DNA of 64,000 nt from positions 124,001 to 188,000 of the forward strand of contig JAFEBX010000004.1 of NCBI GenBank assembly GCA_018242425.1, written 5' to 3'. Every line of letters starts with the position of its first letter. The first letter of the stretch is position 1. The translations under genes were made by a program, and so were the position numbers. The notes beneath the pieces were generated by a model, which was not told the DNA's origin, did no database searches, and saw only the letters and a program-made list of their open reading frames with translations. Origin of the DNA: Pseudomonadota bacterium (GTDB taxonomy: Bacteria > Pseudomonadota > Gammaproteobacteria > Xanthomonadales > Xanthomonadaceae). Positions 10,062 through 19,844 of the stretch are shown here, one piece after another.

Positions 10062-10820
10062 ATGAAGAAGATCCTGCTTCCGTTGCTGTCCGGCCTCGCC
10101 CTCGCCACCACCGTCTGCATCGCGACCGCGAAGAACGCGCCTGCCGACAAGGTGCCCGCCTACGTCAAGGCCGCCGTCGCCGATCCAGTGCGCAGCGGGG
10201 ACACCAAGGACGATGCGCGCCGCCATGGCGCCGAGATCGCCGCATTCACCGGCGTCAAACCCGGCGACAAGGTGCTGGAAATCGCGCCGGGTGGCGGCTA
10301 CTTCACCCGCATCTTCAGCAAGGTGATCGGTGACAAGGGCCACGTCTACGCGGTGGTCCCGGAGCCGATGCGCAAATACGCCGACGCCACGTCGAAGCTG
10401 CCGGACACCCTCAAGAATGTCGAAGTGGTGTTCCAGCCGGCCGATGCGCTTGCCGCGCCGCAACCGGTCGACATCGTGTTCACCTCGCAGAACTACCACG
10501 ACTATCCCAACAAGATGATGGGGCCGACCGACCCCGCAGTGCTGGACAAGGCCGCGTTTGCGGCGCTGAAGCCGGGCGGCGTCTTCATCGTGATCGACCA
10601 CGCCACCGCACCCGGCGTCGGCATGGGCGCGACCGAGACACTGCACCGCATCGACCCGGCGACCGTGAAGCAGCAGGTCGAGGCCGCCGGATTCAAGTTC
10701 ATCGGCGAAAGCACGGTACTGCGCAATCCCGCCGACGACCACTCGCTGACCGTGTTCGACAAGAGCATCCGCGGCCACACCGACCAGTTCGCCTACAAGT
10801 TCCGCAAGCCGATGAAGTGA
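10062..10820 (+). CDS. class I SAM-dependent methyltransferase with a signal peptide
   Basis: A 252-residue protein that starts with a clear Sec signal (MKKILLPLLSGLALATTVCIATA). The mature part carries a Rossmann methyltransferase core: motif I VLEIAPGGGYFTRIF (about residues 66-80), an acidic/strand region VVFQPADAL, and the later motif ALKPGGVFIVIDH. A stretch FTSQNYHDYPNK occupies the motif-IV position. The combination is odd because S-adenosylmethionine is cytoplasmic; homologues with predicted export do occur in related bacteria as far as I recall. The start is chosen at ATG 10062 with GGAG upstream, although the frame is open to 9939. It is divergent from hutU and ends just before a strong hairpin. 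Substrate unknown. Confidence 0.75.
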   Translation: MKKILLPLLSGLALATTVCIATAKNAPADKVPAYVKAAVADPVRSGDTKDDARRHGAEIAAFTGVKPGDKVLEIAPGGGYFTRIFSKVIGDKGHVYAVVPEPMRKYADATSKLPDTLKNVEVVFQPADALAAPQPVDIVFTSQNYHDYPNKMMGPTDPAVLDKAAFAALKPGGVFIVIDHATAPGVGMGATETLHRIDPATVKQQVEAAGFKFIGESTVLRNPADDHSLTVFDKSIRGHTDQFAYKFRKPMK

Positions 10821-10829
10821 CGCCCGCGC

Positions 10830-10857
10830 GATCACGCCCGCCCATGCGGGCGTGATC
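10830..10857. terminator. 12-bp perfect hairpin between convergent genes
   Basis: GATCACGCCCGC (10830-10841) and GCGGGCGTGATC (10846-10857) form a perfect stem around a CCAT loop, placed between the stops of the exported methyltransferase (+) and the glycoside hydrolase (-). There is no strong T run on either side, so it may act as a weak bidirectional terminator or as an mRNA 3'-end stabiliser. Confidence 0.55.
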
Positions 10858-10869
10858 GTTCATCGGCCG

Positions 10870-13800
10870 TCACTGCACGATCAACAGCCAGCCCTTGCCC
10901 GGCTCCAGCGGAATCGCTTCGTCGCGCTTGAACGTGCGCGCCGGCTGGAAGCCTTCGATCGCCGGCGCGGTGATCGTCGCCTTGGCCGGATCAATTCCCA
11001 AGGCCTTCCAGTCGACCTGCAGCGGTACCGACGTCGCCTGCGGTGTCCATGATGCAATGGCGACCATCGCCTTGCCATTGCGCTGGTAGACCGTCGCCAG
11101 CACGTCCTTGCGGCCGGTCTTCACCGGCACGTCCGACGCCCACCAGCCGATCATTTCCGACTGTTCGATGCCGAACGCGTCCCAGGCCTTCCACAACTGG
11201 CGCGGATCGCCGCCGGTCCACGGCATGCGGTTGGTCATGCCGAACACCATGCCGCGCCACGGATTGCCGCCGTCCTGCAGCATCTCGCCCATCAGGCCAT
11301 ACGGGATGCCGGAAATCTCGGTGAGCCAGTACGCCGGCGAGGTCTTCTGGTAATCGAAGTATTCGCCGAACCACAGGCGGTCGAGATACGGCATCTGCTC
11401 CATGTAGAGCAGCGCGCTTGAATTCCAGCCGTCGCGTTCGTTGTACTGGTTGGCGGAATGCAGGTCGATCAGCGGATCGGGGCGATGCGCCGCCAGCGCC
11501 TTGCGCACGCGCTTCATGGTCACGCGATCGAAGGCGACGTCGTCGAGATAGAGGCCGTCGATGCCGACGTTGCGCGCCAGCCAGTCCATTCCTTCGATGT
11601 AGTAATTGTTCCAGCGGCTGGCGCCGGAATTGATGATCGCCGCGTCGCGGATTTCCGGCACGTGCCAGGCCGCGATGTAATCGCCGTCGAGATGCTCCTG
11701 CAGCCACGACCAGCCACCACCCTTTCCGGGGCTGATGATCTCCTGCCCCAGGCTTTCCAGCGCCGGCACTTCCGGTGCGTGATCGGAGAGTTCGCGGATG
11801 GTGTTGTAGATCTTCACCTTCATGCCGCGCGCGTGGGCGGCGTCGATGTAGCCCTTCATCTTCCCCGGCTCGAGGAAGGGATAGTTGATCCACGGATTGA
11901 TCGGCGTGGCGTGGTGGATGTTGACCACGGTGGCGCCGGCTGCGGCGACTTCATCCAGCGGCGCGTACTTGTGGAAATAGCGCTGGGCGAAATGGCGCGA
12001 CGGGTTGATGGTCTTGAACGGCGTGATCCGCAGTTCGATGTCGTAACGCAAGGTCTCGCCGGCCTGCATCGTGCGCGGGCCGCTGAAGGCGACCACGTCG
12101 TAACGATCACCACTGCGCATCATGCGGATGCCGCCCTTGCCGCCGTTGTCCCAGGACAGCGGCATCTTCAACGGCTTGTCGTGGTAAAAGTTGGTATTGA
12201 GCGGACGCTCGTAGCGTTCGTCGCGCAGGCGGAATTCCATGCCGGCGTTGACGTCGCCGATCCAGGCGCCGTCCTGGTTCTTCTGCACGTCCCACTTCCA
12301 GTCGAAGCGATCCGCCGTCTCGTCACCCGGGCGGCCGAGGCCGATCATGTAGCGCGCCGCATCACCGGCGAAGGGAATCTCGAGGCGAATGTCGCGCAGC
12401 GAAGTCGCCTGCGTGGCCTTCAGCGCGATGCGGTAATGCAGGCTGCCATCGGCTTCGAGTTCGCCCTGCACGTCCTGCTGCAACGCACCGATATTCGAGC
12501 GTGCATTCCAGCGCACGCGGGCCGGACCGAGCGTTTCGATCTTGGGCGACGCCGTGGCGGTCGCGACATTGGCCTTGCCATCATCCACCACCAGCCGCAT
12601 CGGCGCGGCAAGCAGTGCCCGTGGCGTGTTGCCGATCGCAGTCATGCGCGGCGTGAATTCGCTGTCGATGGCGGCGGGCAAACCGTCTCGACCGATGCGG
12701 ACATGGCGTCCGAAAATGGCCAGCACATCGCCCTGCACCTGCACCGGCGTATACGGCGCGACCACGTTGTCATCCTGGTAAAGCGTCGAATCGAGCCAGC
12801 GCAGGCGCGTGAGGTTCTGCGGCTGGTCATCGCCATGCGCGGCGATGGTTGAGGATGAAACTTCAAGATCGATCGGCAGGCGCTGGCTGCCGGCATCGGT
12901 GATGACGGTCGCCATGCCCTTGTAATGCCCGGGTTTCGCATCGGCGGGAATATCGAGTCCCAGCCACAGCGGGTCGATCCGGCCCTGCGCGACATCATGG
13001 CGCTGCGCGAACGGCTGCCCGGTGTAATCGGTGCCGCCCATTGCGAAGCGATGCAGTTTCGAGGTATCGATGCGCGCGCCATTGGCACCCTGCAGCGAAT
13101 CGAGCGTGATGCGCACATCGCCCAAGGCACGATTCGGTGTCCACAGCCCGAGCTGGAAGCCAAGGAATTCGCCACGCGATGCCGCCAGCTGCAGCGACTT
13201 GCCGGGACCACGCAGCGCCCAGCGCTGCGGCAGCTGGTCGAACATTCGCACCGGATGCGCGCGATCCTCGCCGAACAGCAGGAACGGCAACTGTCGCGCG
13301 CCGCGCAATACGCGCGCCGTTTCCTCCGGCGACGCGATGCGCTCCATGTCGGTATAGGCATCGAAGGGATCGACTGCCTCGTAGCCCCCCACCTTCGCGC
13401 GCGGCAAGGCGTCCAGTTTCGCCGGCAATCCCGCGCCGATTCGCGCAGCCCATGCCGGAGCGGCATTGTCCTGCCAGGGGAGATAGGACAGCTTCGGATA
13501 GTTGCGGCTACCGGTCTGCTGGAACGGCTGGAAATAGACGAAATAGCGACCCGCACCCTGCGCCGGCTCGAACACCAGCGTCGCCGATACCTGGTCGACA
13601 TGGCGACGCAGCACGTTGGCGATGGCATGGCCTGTGGAATCGGTGACGATGATGCGATGCCCGCCGATCGCGCGATCGCGCAATCGCCACGGGATCGTCA
13701 CCTGCACTGCAGGTGCGGCAGCAGCGACGTCCACCGCATAACGATGATTGCCGAAGGTGTAGCGATCCCACTTCTCCGCCGCCGTCGCGATCTTCTCGTC

Positions 13801-13881
13801 CTGCGCCAATGCGCACATCGGCGCCGCCACCGCAGCCGCCAACACCATGGACGCGACGACGCGCCGCAAACGATCGCTCAT
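10870..13881 (-). CDS. secreted DUF6067-type glycoside hydrolase
   Basis: A very large (1003-residue) exported protein with a signal peptide ending near the ALAQ around residue 28. The N-terminal half reads as beta-rich; the C-terminal half (about 640-900) reads as a TIM-barrel hydrolase of the DUF6067/DUF4091 group: NIHHATPINPWINYPFLEPG, GMKVKIYNTIRELSDHA, IDGLYLDDVAFDR (candidate catalytic acidic residues), DLHSANQYN and WFGEYFDY. A small C-terminal beta domain follows. Related proteins act on complex glycans or amino-sugar polymers, but the substrate here is unknown. Of two adjacent ATGs (13884 and 13881), the second lies 5 bases from AGGAGG and is preferred. It follows the NTF2-like gene by 10 bases, and that gene's stop overlaps its ribosome site, so the two form an operon. 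Confidence 0.75.
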   Translation of the reverse strand: MSDRLRRVVASMVLAAAVAAPMCALAQDEKIATAAEKWDRYTFGNHRYAVDVAAAAPAVQVTIPWRLRDRAIGGHRIIVTDSTGHAIANVLRRHVDQVSATLVFEPAQGAGRYFVYFQPFQQTGSRNYPKLSYLPWQDNAAPAWAARIGAGLPAKLDALPRAKVGGYEAVDPFDAYTDMERIASPEETARVLRGARQLPFLLFGEDRAHPVRMFDQLPQRWALRGPGKSLQLAASRGEFLGFQLGLWTPNRALGDVRITLDSLQGANGARIDTSKLHRFAMGGTDYTGQPFAQRHDVAQGRIDPLWLGLDIPADAKPGHYKGMATVITDAGSQRLPIDLEVSSSTIAAHGDDQPQNLTRLRWLDSTLYQDDNVVAPYTPVQVQGDVLAIFGRHVRIGRDGLPAAIDSEFTPRMTAIGNTPRALLAAPMRLVVDDGKANVATATASPKIETLGPARVRWNARSNIGALQQDVQGELEADGSLHYRIALKATQATSLRDIRLEIPFAGDAARYMIGLGRPGDETADRFDWKWDVQKNQDGAWIGDVNAGMEFRLRDERYERPLNTNFYHDKPLKMPLSWDNGGKGGIRMMRSGDRYDVVAFSGPRTMQAGETLRYDIELRITPFKTINPSRHFAQRYFHKYAPLDEVAAAGATVVNIHHATPINPWINYPFLEPGKMKGYIDAAHARGMKVKIYNTIRELSDHAPEVPALESLGQEIISPGKGGGWSWLQEHLDGDYIAAWHVPEIRDAAIINSGASRWNNYYIEGMDWLARNVGIDGLYLDDVAFDRVTMKRVRKALAAHRPDPLIDLHSANQYNERDGWNSSALLYMEQMPYLDRLWFGEYFDYQKTSPAYWLTEISGIPYGLMGEMLQDGGNPWRGMVFGMTNRMPWTGGDPRQLWKAWDAFGIEQSEMIGWWASDVPVKTGRKDVLATVYQRNGKAMVAIASWTPQATSVPLQVDWKALGIDPAKATITAPAIEGFQPARTFKRDEAIPLEPGKGWLLIVQ

Positions 13882-13891
13882 CATCCCCTCC

Positions 13892-14398
13892 TCAATCCGC
13901 GCCGCAGGAACGGGCGCGCTGCGCCTCGAAGGCCTTGACCTGTTCCGCGCCGGCCTTGACCGGATTGCTCCCGGAATCGAAGACCACCCGCCATTCGCCA
14001 TCGGCGTTCTTGCGCCAGACCGAGCTGAAGCGACTCAGCATGACGGTGATTCCGCCCTTGCCGTCGGCCACCTCGAACAAGGCAGGCCCGCTCGACCACG
14101 CGATATCGCCTGAACTGGCGGCGACCACATGGTCGGGATACCAGTCGAGTCGTCCCGCCTTGCCCGAAACGAGCCCTGCCCATTGTTCGCCAATGTTGGC
14201 GCGACCATGCAGCGGCGACTTGCCGGTCACGCTGAACACCGCGTCCGGATCGAGATGCTCGGCGAAGGCCGCGGCATCGTGGCGGCGCACGCTGTCGGCG
14301 AACGACAGTTCGCGTTTCCATACCGGGCAGGCCGTCGCGCTGACCACGGGAACCGCCGGAGTCGCCTGCAGCGCCACCATCAACAAAACGGACACCAT
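13892..14398 (-). CDS. exported NTF2/SnoaL-like (DUF4440) protein
   Basis: A 168-residue protein with a short signal peptide (MVSVLLMVALQATPAVPVVSA) and a single NTF2-like cone-fold domain: helix FADSVRRHDAAAFAEHLDPDAVF followed by strands around DIAWSSGPALFEV, ITVMLSRFSSVWRK and GEWRVVFDSGS. This pattern is typical of the DUF4440/SnoaL group, which includes steroid isomerases and many proteins without known activity. Start at ATG 14398 with GGAG seven bases before it; the frame is open further upstream but would overlap the divergent gene. Co-transcribed with the DUF6067 hydrolase, so a role in the same glycan pathway is plausible but not shown. Confidence 0.7.
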   Translation of the reverse strand: MVSVLLMVALQATPAVPVVSATACPVWKRELSFADSVRRHDAAAFAEHLDPDAVFSVTGKSPLHGRANIGEQWAGLVSGKAGRLDWYPDHVVAASSGDIAWSSGPALFEVADGKGGITVMLSRFSSVWRKNADGEWRVVFDSGSNPVKAGAEQVKAFEAQRARSCGAD

Positions 14399-14450
14399 CG
14401 AACCACTCCGGGATGCGAGAATGGCGATGTTAGGGCAATCCGGTGACCCC

Positions 14451-15701
14451 ATGCATCCGCAAGTTCGATCGTCAAACTTCTTGCGTTTTTTGTTGCTCAC
14501 CTGCCTGTTGCTGGCGGGCTGTGCCGGCGCCCCGCGCACGCCACCGCAACGATCGCCGTTGCTGCTGATTTCGATCGATGGCCTGCGCACGCACGATGTC
14601 ACCCCGGAGTTGATGCCGAACGTGTCGCGGCTCGCGACCGATGGCGTGCGCGCGATCGACGGCATGCGTCCGTCCTATCCGTCCCTGACCTTTCCCAACC
14701 ACTACACCATCGTCACCGGCCTGCGCCCCGACCGCCACGGCATCATCCAGAACACCATGCACGACCCGGTACTGGGTGATTTCAAGCTGTCGGACGAGAA
14801 AGCCGTCAGCGATAGCCGCTGGTGGGGTGGCGAACCGGTGTGGGTGAGCGTGGAGAAAGCCGGCCTGCATTCCGCCACGCTGTTCTGGCCCGGCAGCCAG
14901 GCGGCGATTGATGGCGTGCGTCCATCGCAGTTCCGCATCTACGACAAATCCATCGGCGCCACCGCGCGCGCGGATGCCGTTGCCGCATGGCTGGATGAAC
15001 CGGCGGCGACCCGTCCCGCATTCGTCACCCTGTATTTCGACGAAGTGGACGAAGCCGAACACGACCACGGCCCCGGATCACCCGAGGCGGTCGCTGCGCT
15101 GCATGAAGTCGATGCCGCGATCGGTCGTCTGGTCGACACGCTGCGCGCGCGCGGGCAACTCGATCGCATCAACATCGTCCTGGTCTCCGATCACGGCTTC
15201 GCCAGTGTCCCGAAGGGACAGGTGGTGATCGTCGAAGACGTGGTGTCGAAGGAGGAAGCCAGGGCGGTTTCGCTCGGACAGGTGCCTGAGTTCAGCCCGA
15301 ACCCCGGGTTCGAAGGCGTTTCCGAACGCAAGCTGCTCGGTCGCCACGACCATTTCGAATGCTGGAAGAAAGGGGCGCTGCCGCCGCGCTGGCATTACGG
15401 CAGCAATCCGCGCATTCCGCCGATCGTCTGCCAGATGGACGAAGGCTGGGACATGATCGCGCGTTCCGGCGCCGACAAGCGCGCAAGCGAGGGTGATCGC
15501 GGCTCGCACGGTTTCGATCCCGCGCTGCCGTCGATGCGCGCGACTTTCGTGGCGCGCGGCCCGGCATTCACCCGTGGCACGACGCTGCCGGTGTTCGACA
15601 ATGTCGACGTCTACCCGCTGTTGATGCGCCTGCTCGAATTGAAGCCGCGTCCGAACGATGGCGATGCCCACACGTTCGATCGGGTATTGCAGCCACGATG
15701 A
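14451..15701 (+). CDS. nucleotide pyrophosphatase/phosphodiesterase (NPP) lipoprotein
   Basis: A 416-residue alkaline-phosphatase-superfamily enzyme. A lipobox LLAGC (Cys24) predicts a membrane-anchored lipoprotein. Metal-site features are visible: SIDGLR (Asp43), the nucleophile loop LTFPNHYTIVTG (Thr80), DEVDEAEHDHG (Asp200, His204), SDHGF (Asp247, His248) and GSHGFD. This is the NPP family studied structurally from Xanthomonas, which hydrolyses nucleotide diesters and pyrophosphates. Start at ATG 14451 with GGTGA upstream; ATG 14421 is an alternative. The gene is divergent from the NTF2-like gene (52-bp gap) and overlaps the ogt start by 4 bases. Confidence 0.9.
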   Translation: MHPQVRSSNFLRFLLLTCLLLAGCAGAPRTPPQRSPLLLISIDGLRTHDVTPELMPNVSRLATDGVRAIDGMRPSYPSLTFPNHYTIVTGLRPDRHGIIQNTMHDPVLGDFKLSDEKAVSDSRWWGGEPVWVSVEKAGLHSATLFWPGSQAAIDGVRPSQFRIYDKSIGATARADAVAAWLDEPAATRPAFVTLYFDEVDEAEHDHGPGSPEAVAALHEVDAAIGRLVDTLRARGQLDRINIVLVSDHGFASVPKGQVVIVEDVVSKEEARAVSLGQVPEFSPNPGFEGVSERKLLGRHDHFECWKKGALPPRWHYGSNPRIPPIVCQMDEGWDMIARSGADKRASEGDRGSHGFDPALPSMRATFVARGPAFTRGTTLPVFDNVDVYPLLMRLLELKPRPNDGDAHTFDRVLQPR

Positions 15702-16201
15702 AAGCCGACATTGTCCATTGGCTGCATGTCCCAAGCCCGGTTGGCCAGTTGCTGGTCGCGGCCGATGACGACGGTCTGCGTGCGATCGAATTTCCGCGCA
15801 ATCGCCATCCGGTGAAACGCGACGACGGCTGGATCGAAGCTTCGCATCGGTTGATCGATGAAGCGCAACGCCAGCTCGACGATTACTTCGCCGGAAAGCG
15901 CACCACGTTCACCGTACCGTTGGCGCCGCGCGGCACCCCTTTCCAGCTGGCAGTGTGGAACGCCTTGCGCGAGATCCCGTTCGGCGATACCTGGTCCTAC
16001 GGCGACCTCGCCCGCCACATCGACCAGCCATCAGCGGTGCGCGCGGTCGGCGCGGCCAACGGTCGCAATCCGATCCCGATCATCGTGCCCTGCCACCGCG
16101 TGATCGGCAGCGATGGCACGCTCACCGGCTTCGGTGGCGGACTGCCGACCAAGGAATTCCTGTTGCGCCTCGAAGGCGCCCTGCCCGCTTCCCTGCTTTA
16201 G
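15698..16201 (+). CDS. ogt: methylated-DNA-[protein]-cysteine S-methyltransferase
   Basis: A 167-residue suicide repair enzyme that takes alkyl groups from O6-alkylguanine. It has the complete active site IIVPCHRVIGS with acceptor Cys132, the helix-turn-helix region GTPFQLAVWNALREIPFG and the asparagine-hinge stretch RAVGAANGRNPIP. The short N-terminal domain without zinc cysteines is of the Ogt type, not Ada. The ATG overlaps the NPP stop by 4 bases, so the two are translationally coupled. It ends 7 bases from the convergent argH stop. A second MGMT-fold gene that lacks the acceptor cysteine lies at 59659. Confidence 0.93.
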   Translation: MKADIVHWLHVPSPVGQLLVAADDDGLRAIEFPRNRHPVKRDDGWIEASHRLIDEAQRQLDDYFAGKRTTFTVPLAPRGTPFQLAVWNALREIPFGDTWSYGDLARHIDQPSAVRAVGAANGRNPIPIIVPCHRVIGSDGTLTGFGGGLPTKEFLLRLEGALPASLL

Positions 16202-16208
16202 TGTCCAA

Positions 16209-17501
16209 TCAAGGCTGGCGCACCGCGTCCAACCGCGCCTGCAAAGTGTCGAGACGCAGATCGCCATGCCCGCCCGGCGAAACGCGCGCATCGAGGCTGG
16301 CCTGCGGATCGCGCTGCGCCCAGCGTTCGGGGTTGGCGGCTTCGCGATAGGCATCGCGGAACGGCAGGCCATCGCGCGCCAATTCGATCGCGAGATCGGT
16401 GGCGTACATCGACGGTTCCAGCGCCTGCGCCATCTTCGTCTCGTTCCAGCGCAATTCGCGCAGCAGTCCGGGCAACAACGCCAGCGCCTTCAGTCCACGG
16501 CCGAAGCCGTGGAAGATCGCGCCCTTGCTCAATTGCAGGTCGCGGTGATAACCAGACGGCAGCGACAGCAGGTGTTCGATTTCGCTCTTGGCCGCGGCGA
16601 CGCTGGCATAGCTGGCGCGCATCAGCTCGATCACGTCGGGATTGCGCTTGTTCGGCATCAGCGAACTGCCGGTGGTGTATTGCGGCGGCAGATGGACGAA
16701 AGCGAATTCGCCACTGGTGAACAGGCTGAGATCCCAGGCCAGCCGACGCAGGTCGAGCATCGCGCTGCCCAGCGCTTCCAGCGCCGCGAGTTCGAACTTG
16801 CCGCGCGACAACTGTGCCCCGATCGGCGACACCTGCAGTCGCCCGAAATGCAGCACTTCGGTGACATGGTCGCGATCGAGCGCGAGGTTCACGCCATAGC
16901 CCGCAGCGGTTCCCAGCGGATTGCTGTCGACCAGGCGGTACGTATCGGCGGCGCGTTGCGCGTCGTCGATGAAACCTTCGGCCCAGGCGCTCCACCACAT
17001 CGCGGTGGACGACACCATCGCCCGCTGCAGATGGGTATAACCGGCCAGCGGAATCGTTTCGGTGCGAGCGCGCTCCAGCGCGATGGTCGCGACTTCAACG
17101 CACAACGCCTGCACCTGGCGCAGGCGGTCACGCAACCACAACCGCGTCGCCACCAGCACCTGGTCGTTGCGGCTGCGTCCGGTGTGGATCTTCTTGCCGG
17201 CCTCGCCGAGACGCTCGATCAAACGCGCCTCGATCGCCGAATGCATGTCCTCGTAGCGCTCGTCGAGCACGAAATCGCCGGCGGCAAAATCGTTGGAAAG
17301 CTGCTGCAGCTCGGCATCGATTTCGTCCGCTTCCTGCGTCGTCAGCACGCCGATCCGCTGCAATCCCTGCGCATGGGCGCGGCTGGCCTCGATGTCGTAG
17401 AGCATGAATTCGCGGTCGAGGATGACGTCATCGCCGGCCAGGAACCCCTGGATATCGGCATCGACCTTGACCCCCGATTTCTGCCAGAGAAGATCGCTCA
17501 T
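16209..17501 (-). CDS. argH: argininosuccinate lyase
   Basis: A 430-residue member of the fumarase/aspartase superfamily that splits argininosuccinate to arginine and fumarate, the last step of arginine synthesis. The signature [15 protein letters not shown] is present, with GRSRNDQV (substrate site) and the TH pair in AGYTHLQRA. It is somewhat shorter than the common 460 residues at the C-terminus. It is the last gene of the arginine operon and its start overlaps the argC stop by 4 bases. Confidence 0.95.
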   Translation of the reverse strand: MSDLLWQKSGVKVDADIQGFLAGDDVILDREFMLYDIEASRAHAQGLQRIGVLTTQEADEIDAELQQLSNDFAAGDFVLDERYEDMHSAIEARLIERLGEAGKKIHTGRSRNDQVLVATRLWLRDRLRQVQALCVEVATIALERARTETIPLAGYTHLQRAMVSSTAMWWSAWAEGFIDDAQRAADTYRLVDSNPLGTAAGYGVNLALDRDHVTEVLHFGRLQVSPIGAQLSRGKFELAALEALGSAMLDLRRLAWDLSLFTSGEFAFVHLPPQYTTGSSLMPNKRNPDVIELMRASYASVAAAKSEIEHLLSLPSGYHRDLQLSKGAIFHGFGRGLKALALLPGLLRELRWNETKMAQALEPSMYATDLAIELARDGLPFRDAYREAANPERWAQRDPQASLDARVSPGGHGDLRLDTLQARLDAVRQP

Positions 17502-18448
17502 GTCCGCGCCTCATGGGGAATGCCCTCGAGCTCATCGAATCCGAAGGCGAGATTGAGATTCTGCAGGGCCTGCGTCGCCGCACCCTTGAGCAGGTTGTCG
17601 AGCGTCGACACGATCACCCAACGCTTGCCGTCATCGGCAGGCGTGAAACCGCCAACGTGGACGCCGTGCGCATGCGCGATTCGGCTCACCCATGGCGCGT
17701 CATCGAAGACGTCGACCAGCGCTTCATGGCCATAACGGTCGCGATACAGCGCCAGCACCTCGTCGCGTCCGAAGGCGCGATCCAGGTGCAGGTTGGCGGT
17801 GATGGTCAGGCCGCGGAAATGCGGCGCCACGTGCGGCATGAACTCGACCGTCGCGCAGTGGCGCGTGACTTCGCGCTCGTGCAGATGGCCTGCCAACGCA
17901 TACGGCATCAGGTTGTCGTGCAGCTTGGTCGGATCGTTCTTGTCGCTGGGCGTGGTGCCGGCGCCGGAATAGCCGGAAACACCGAAGCACTGCACCGGGC
18001 CGACCAGGTGCTCGCGCAACGGCGCGATCGCCAGCTGCATCGCCGTGGCATAGCAACCGGGATTGCTGATGCGACGCTGGCCCGCATAGCTGTCGCGGGT
18101 GAGTTCCGGCAGGCCGTAGTACCAGCCATCGTCGAAGCGATAGTCGGCGGAGAGATCGATGACCACCGGTTCGTCGCTGCGCTTGTCGATCTCGGCGACG
18201 CATTGCGCGGCCTTGCCGTTCGGCAGCGCCAGCACATAGGCATCGACGTCTTCGCCCGGCAGGGCTTCGTGCGACAGATTGCGATAGCGCAGTTCGCCAT
18301 CGAATCCGGCGACATGATCGGCCACGCGCTGGCCATCGCGCTCGCGCGACGACACGAAACCGAGCTCGAAATGCGGATGCGCGGCGACCAGCCGGATCAT
18401 TTCTTCGCCGACATGGCCACGTGCACCGACAAGCCCGATCTTCGTCAT
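17498..18448 (-). CDS. argC: N-acetyl-gamma-glutamyl-phosphate reductase
   Basis: A 316-residue NADPH-dependent reductase that turns N-acetylglutamyl phosphate into the semialdehyde. The nucleotide-binding loop [13 protein letters not shown] is at the N-terminus and the active-site cysteine lies in SNPGCYATA. The start at 18448 is favoured over the longer open frame because it forms a 4-base overlap (ATGA) with the argB stop and gives a normal N-terminus. It belongs to the type-2 (short) argC group found with fused argB(A) proteins in xanthomonads. Confidence 0.93.
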   Translation of the reverse strand: MTKIGLVGARGHVGEEMIRLVAAHPHFELGFVSSRERDGQRVADHVAGFDGELRYRNLSHEALPGEDVDAYVLALPNGKAAQCVAEIDKRSDEPVVIDLSADYRFDDGWYYGLPELTRDSYAGQRRISNPGCYATAMQLAIAPLREHLVGPVQCFGVSGYSGAGTTPSDKNDPTKLHDNLMPYALAGHLHEREVTRHCATVEFMPHVAPHFRGLTITANLHLDRAFGRDEVLALYRDRYGHEALVDVFDDAPWVSRIAHAHGVHVGGFTPADDGKRWVIVSTLDNLLKGAATQALQNLNLAFGFDELEGIPHEART

Positions 18449-19758
18449 GCCGGTTCTTCCAGCGTCGCCGGACGCGACATCGCCTGCTCCACGCATTCCC
18501 GGATCGTGGTGAAGTCATCCACGCCGTACCAGTAGCACTTCCACATTCCGTTCTTCAGGCTGCCGTCGGCTTCCGAATCGTAGAAGGCGTTGATCGGATT
18601 GTGGCGACGCGAACGCCAGTACAGCGCCGGCGTTTCCGCCCGCATCTGCTGCCACACCGCGCGCCCGAGGCCTTCGCCCTGCGCATCATCCAGCACCGCG
18701 AACTTGTCGAGATAGGGACGACCGCCATCGTCGGTGAGGATCACCGCGGCGCGATAGTTTTCGCTGACGTAGGCACGCAGCAACTGGGTGCGCTCGAAGT
18801 AATCGGGCAGCAACTTGCGTCCGAACGCCGAATCGATCAGTTCGCGCAGGCGCGGCAGGTCGAGCTCGTCCCAGCTCTTCGCCTGCAGCACGCGCTCGCC
18901 GCGGCGCACCAGCGTGCCCGACCCCTTGTGGGTGAACAGCTCCTTCGCCAATTCGGACGGACGCGTGATCGACACCGACGACGACAGCGGCAGCGCGTCG
19001 AGCAGGTCCTTGATCTGTTCGATCTTCACCCGCATGCCGCCGTGGATCCACGGCTGCGCCAGCAGGTGTTCGTACTCGGTCGACAGGTTGATCGAATCGA
19101 TGACGCGGTCGTTGCCGTCGAGCAGGCCGCCGGTACCGGTGAGGAACACGATCTTGTACGGCTGCAGCGTCTTGATCAGCTCGTTCGCGGCCCAGTCGGC
19201 ATTGACGTTGACGATCTGGCCATCGGCGGTTTCGCCCAGCGACGCGATCACCGGGATCGAACCGACCTTGATCGCGGCAAGGATGCCGTCGGTATCGACC
19301 TGCGTGACCTTGCCGACCAGCCCGTAACGCGCCTGGTCGAGGAATTCCGTCTCGAAGATGCCCGACTGGATCGATGTTGCGCGCACGCCCTCGGCCTGCA
19401 GCGCCTCGACCAGCTTGAGGTTTTCCTGACGCATCACCTTGCGCACGACGGCCAGCACCGGTGCATCGGTGTAGCGCAGCCCGTCGATGGTGACCTTCTC
19501 GATGCCGGCAGACTGCATCTCGCTATCGAGCTGCGGGCCGGCGCCGTGCACCACGATCGGCGTCAGGCCGACCTGCTGCAGGAATGCCAATGACGAAGTG
19601 AGTGCCTCGAGGTCGTCGCGCAGCACCGCGCCTCCGACCTTGACCACGGCGAAACGCGCCGCGTCGAGTTGCGAGAAGCGCTTGAGGTACTGCTGGATTT
19701 CCTTGGTGCTGCCCATGCTGGACAACAGTCGGACAATGGTGGTGCGCAGATCGGTCAT
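18445..19758 (-). CDS. argB: bifunctional N-acetylglutamate kinase/synthase
   Basis: A 437-residue fusion: an amino-acid-kinase domain (about residues 1-285, with [16 protein letters not shown] and the ADWAANEL phosphate region) and a C-terminal GNAT-like acetyltransferase domain (about 290-437, including [16 protein letters not shown]). This vertebrate-like NAGS/K, described from Xanthomonas, performs both the first and the second steps of arginine synthesis and is feedback-inhibited by arginine. ATG 19758 is preferred over a GTG start at 19809, though neither has a good ribosome site. It follows argE' by 86 bases and overlaps argC by 4. Confidence 0.93.
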   Translation of the reverse strand: MTDLRTTIVRLLSSMGSTKEIQQYLKRFSQLDAARFAVVKVGGAVLRDDLEALTSSLAFLQQVGLTPIVVHGAGPQLDSEMQSAGIEKVTIDGLRYTDAPVLAVVRKVMRQENLKLVEALQAEGVRATSIQSGIFETEFLDQARYGLVGKVTQVDTDGILAAIKVGSIPVIASLGETADGQIVNVNADWAANELIKTLQPYKIVFLTGTGGLLDGNDRVIDSINLSTEYEHLLAQPWIHGGMRVKIEQIKDLLDALPLSSSVSITRPSELAKELFTHKGSGTLVRRGERVLQAKSWDELDLPRLRELIDSAFGRKLLPDYFERTQLLRAYVSENYRAAVILTDDGGRPYLDKFAVLDDAQGEGLGRAVWQQMRAETPALYWRSRRHNPINAFYDSEADGSLKNGMWKCYWYGVDDFTTIRECVEQAMSRPATLEEPA

Positions 19759-19844
19759 GGTGAGCAAGGCAAGATCAGGATGCTTCCGGAAGAGCCCCCC
19801 GATCGCCACGCAGGACGGTCGAAGGCAGGGCGATGGCGTTCATT

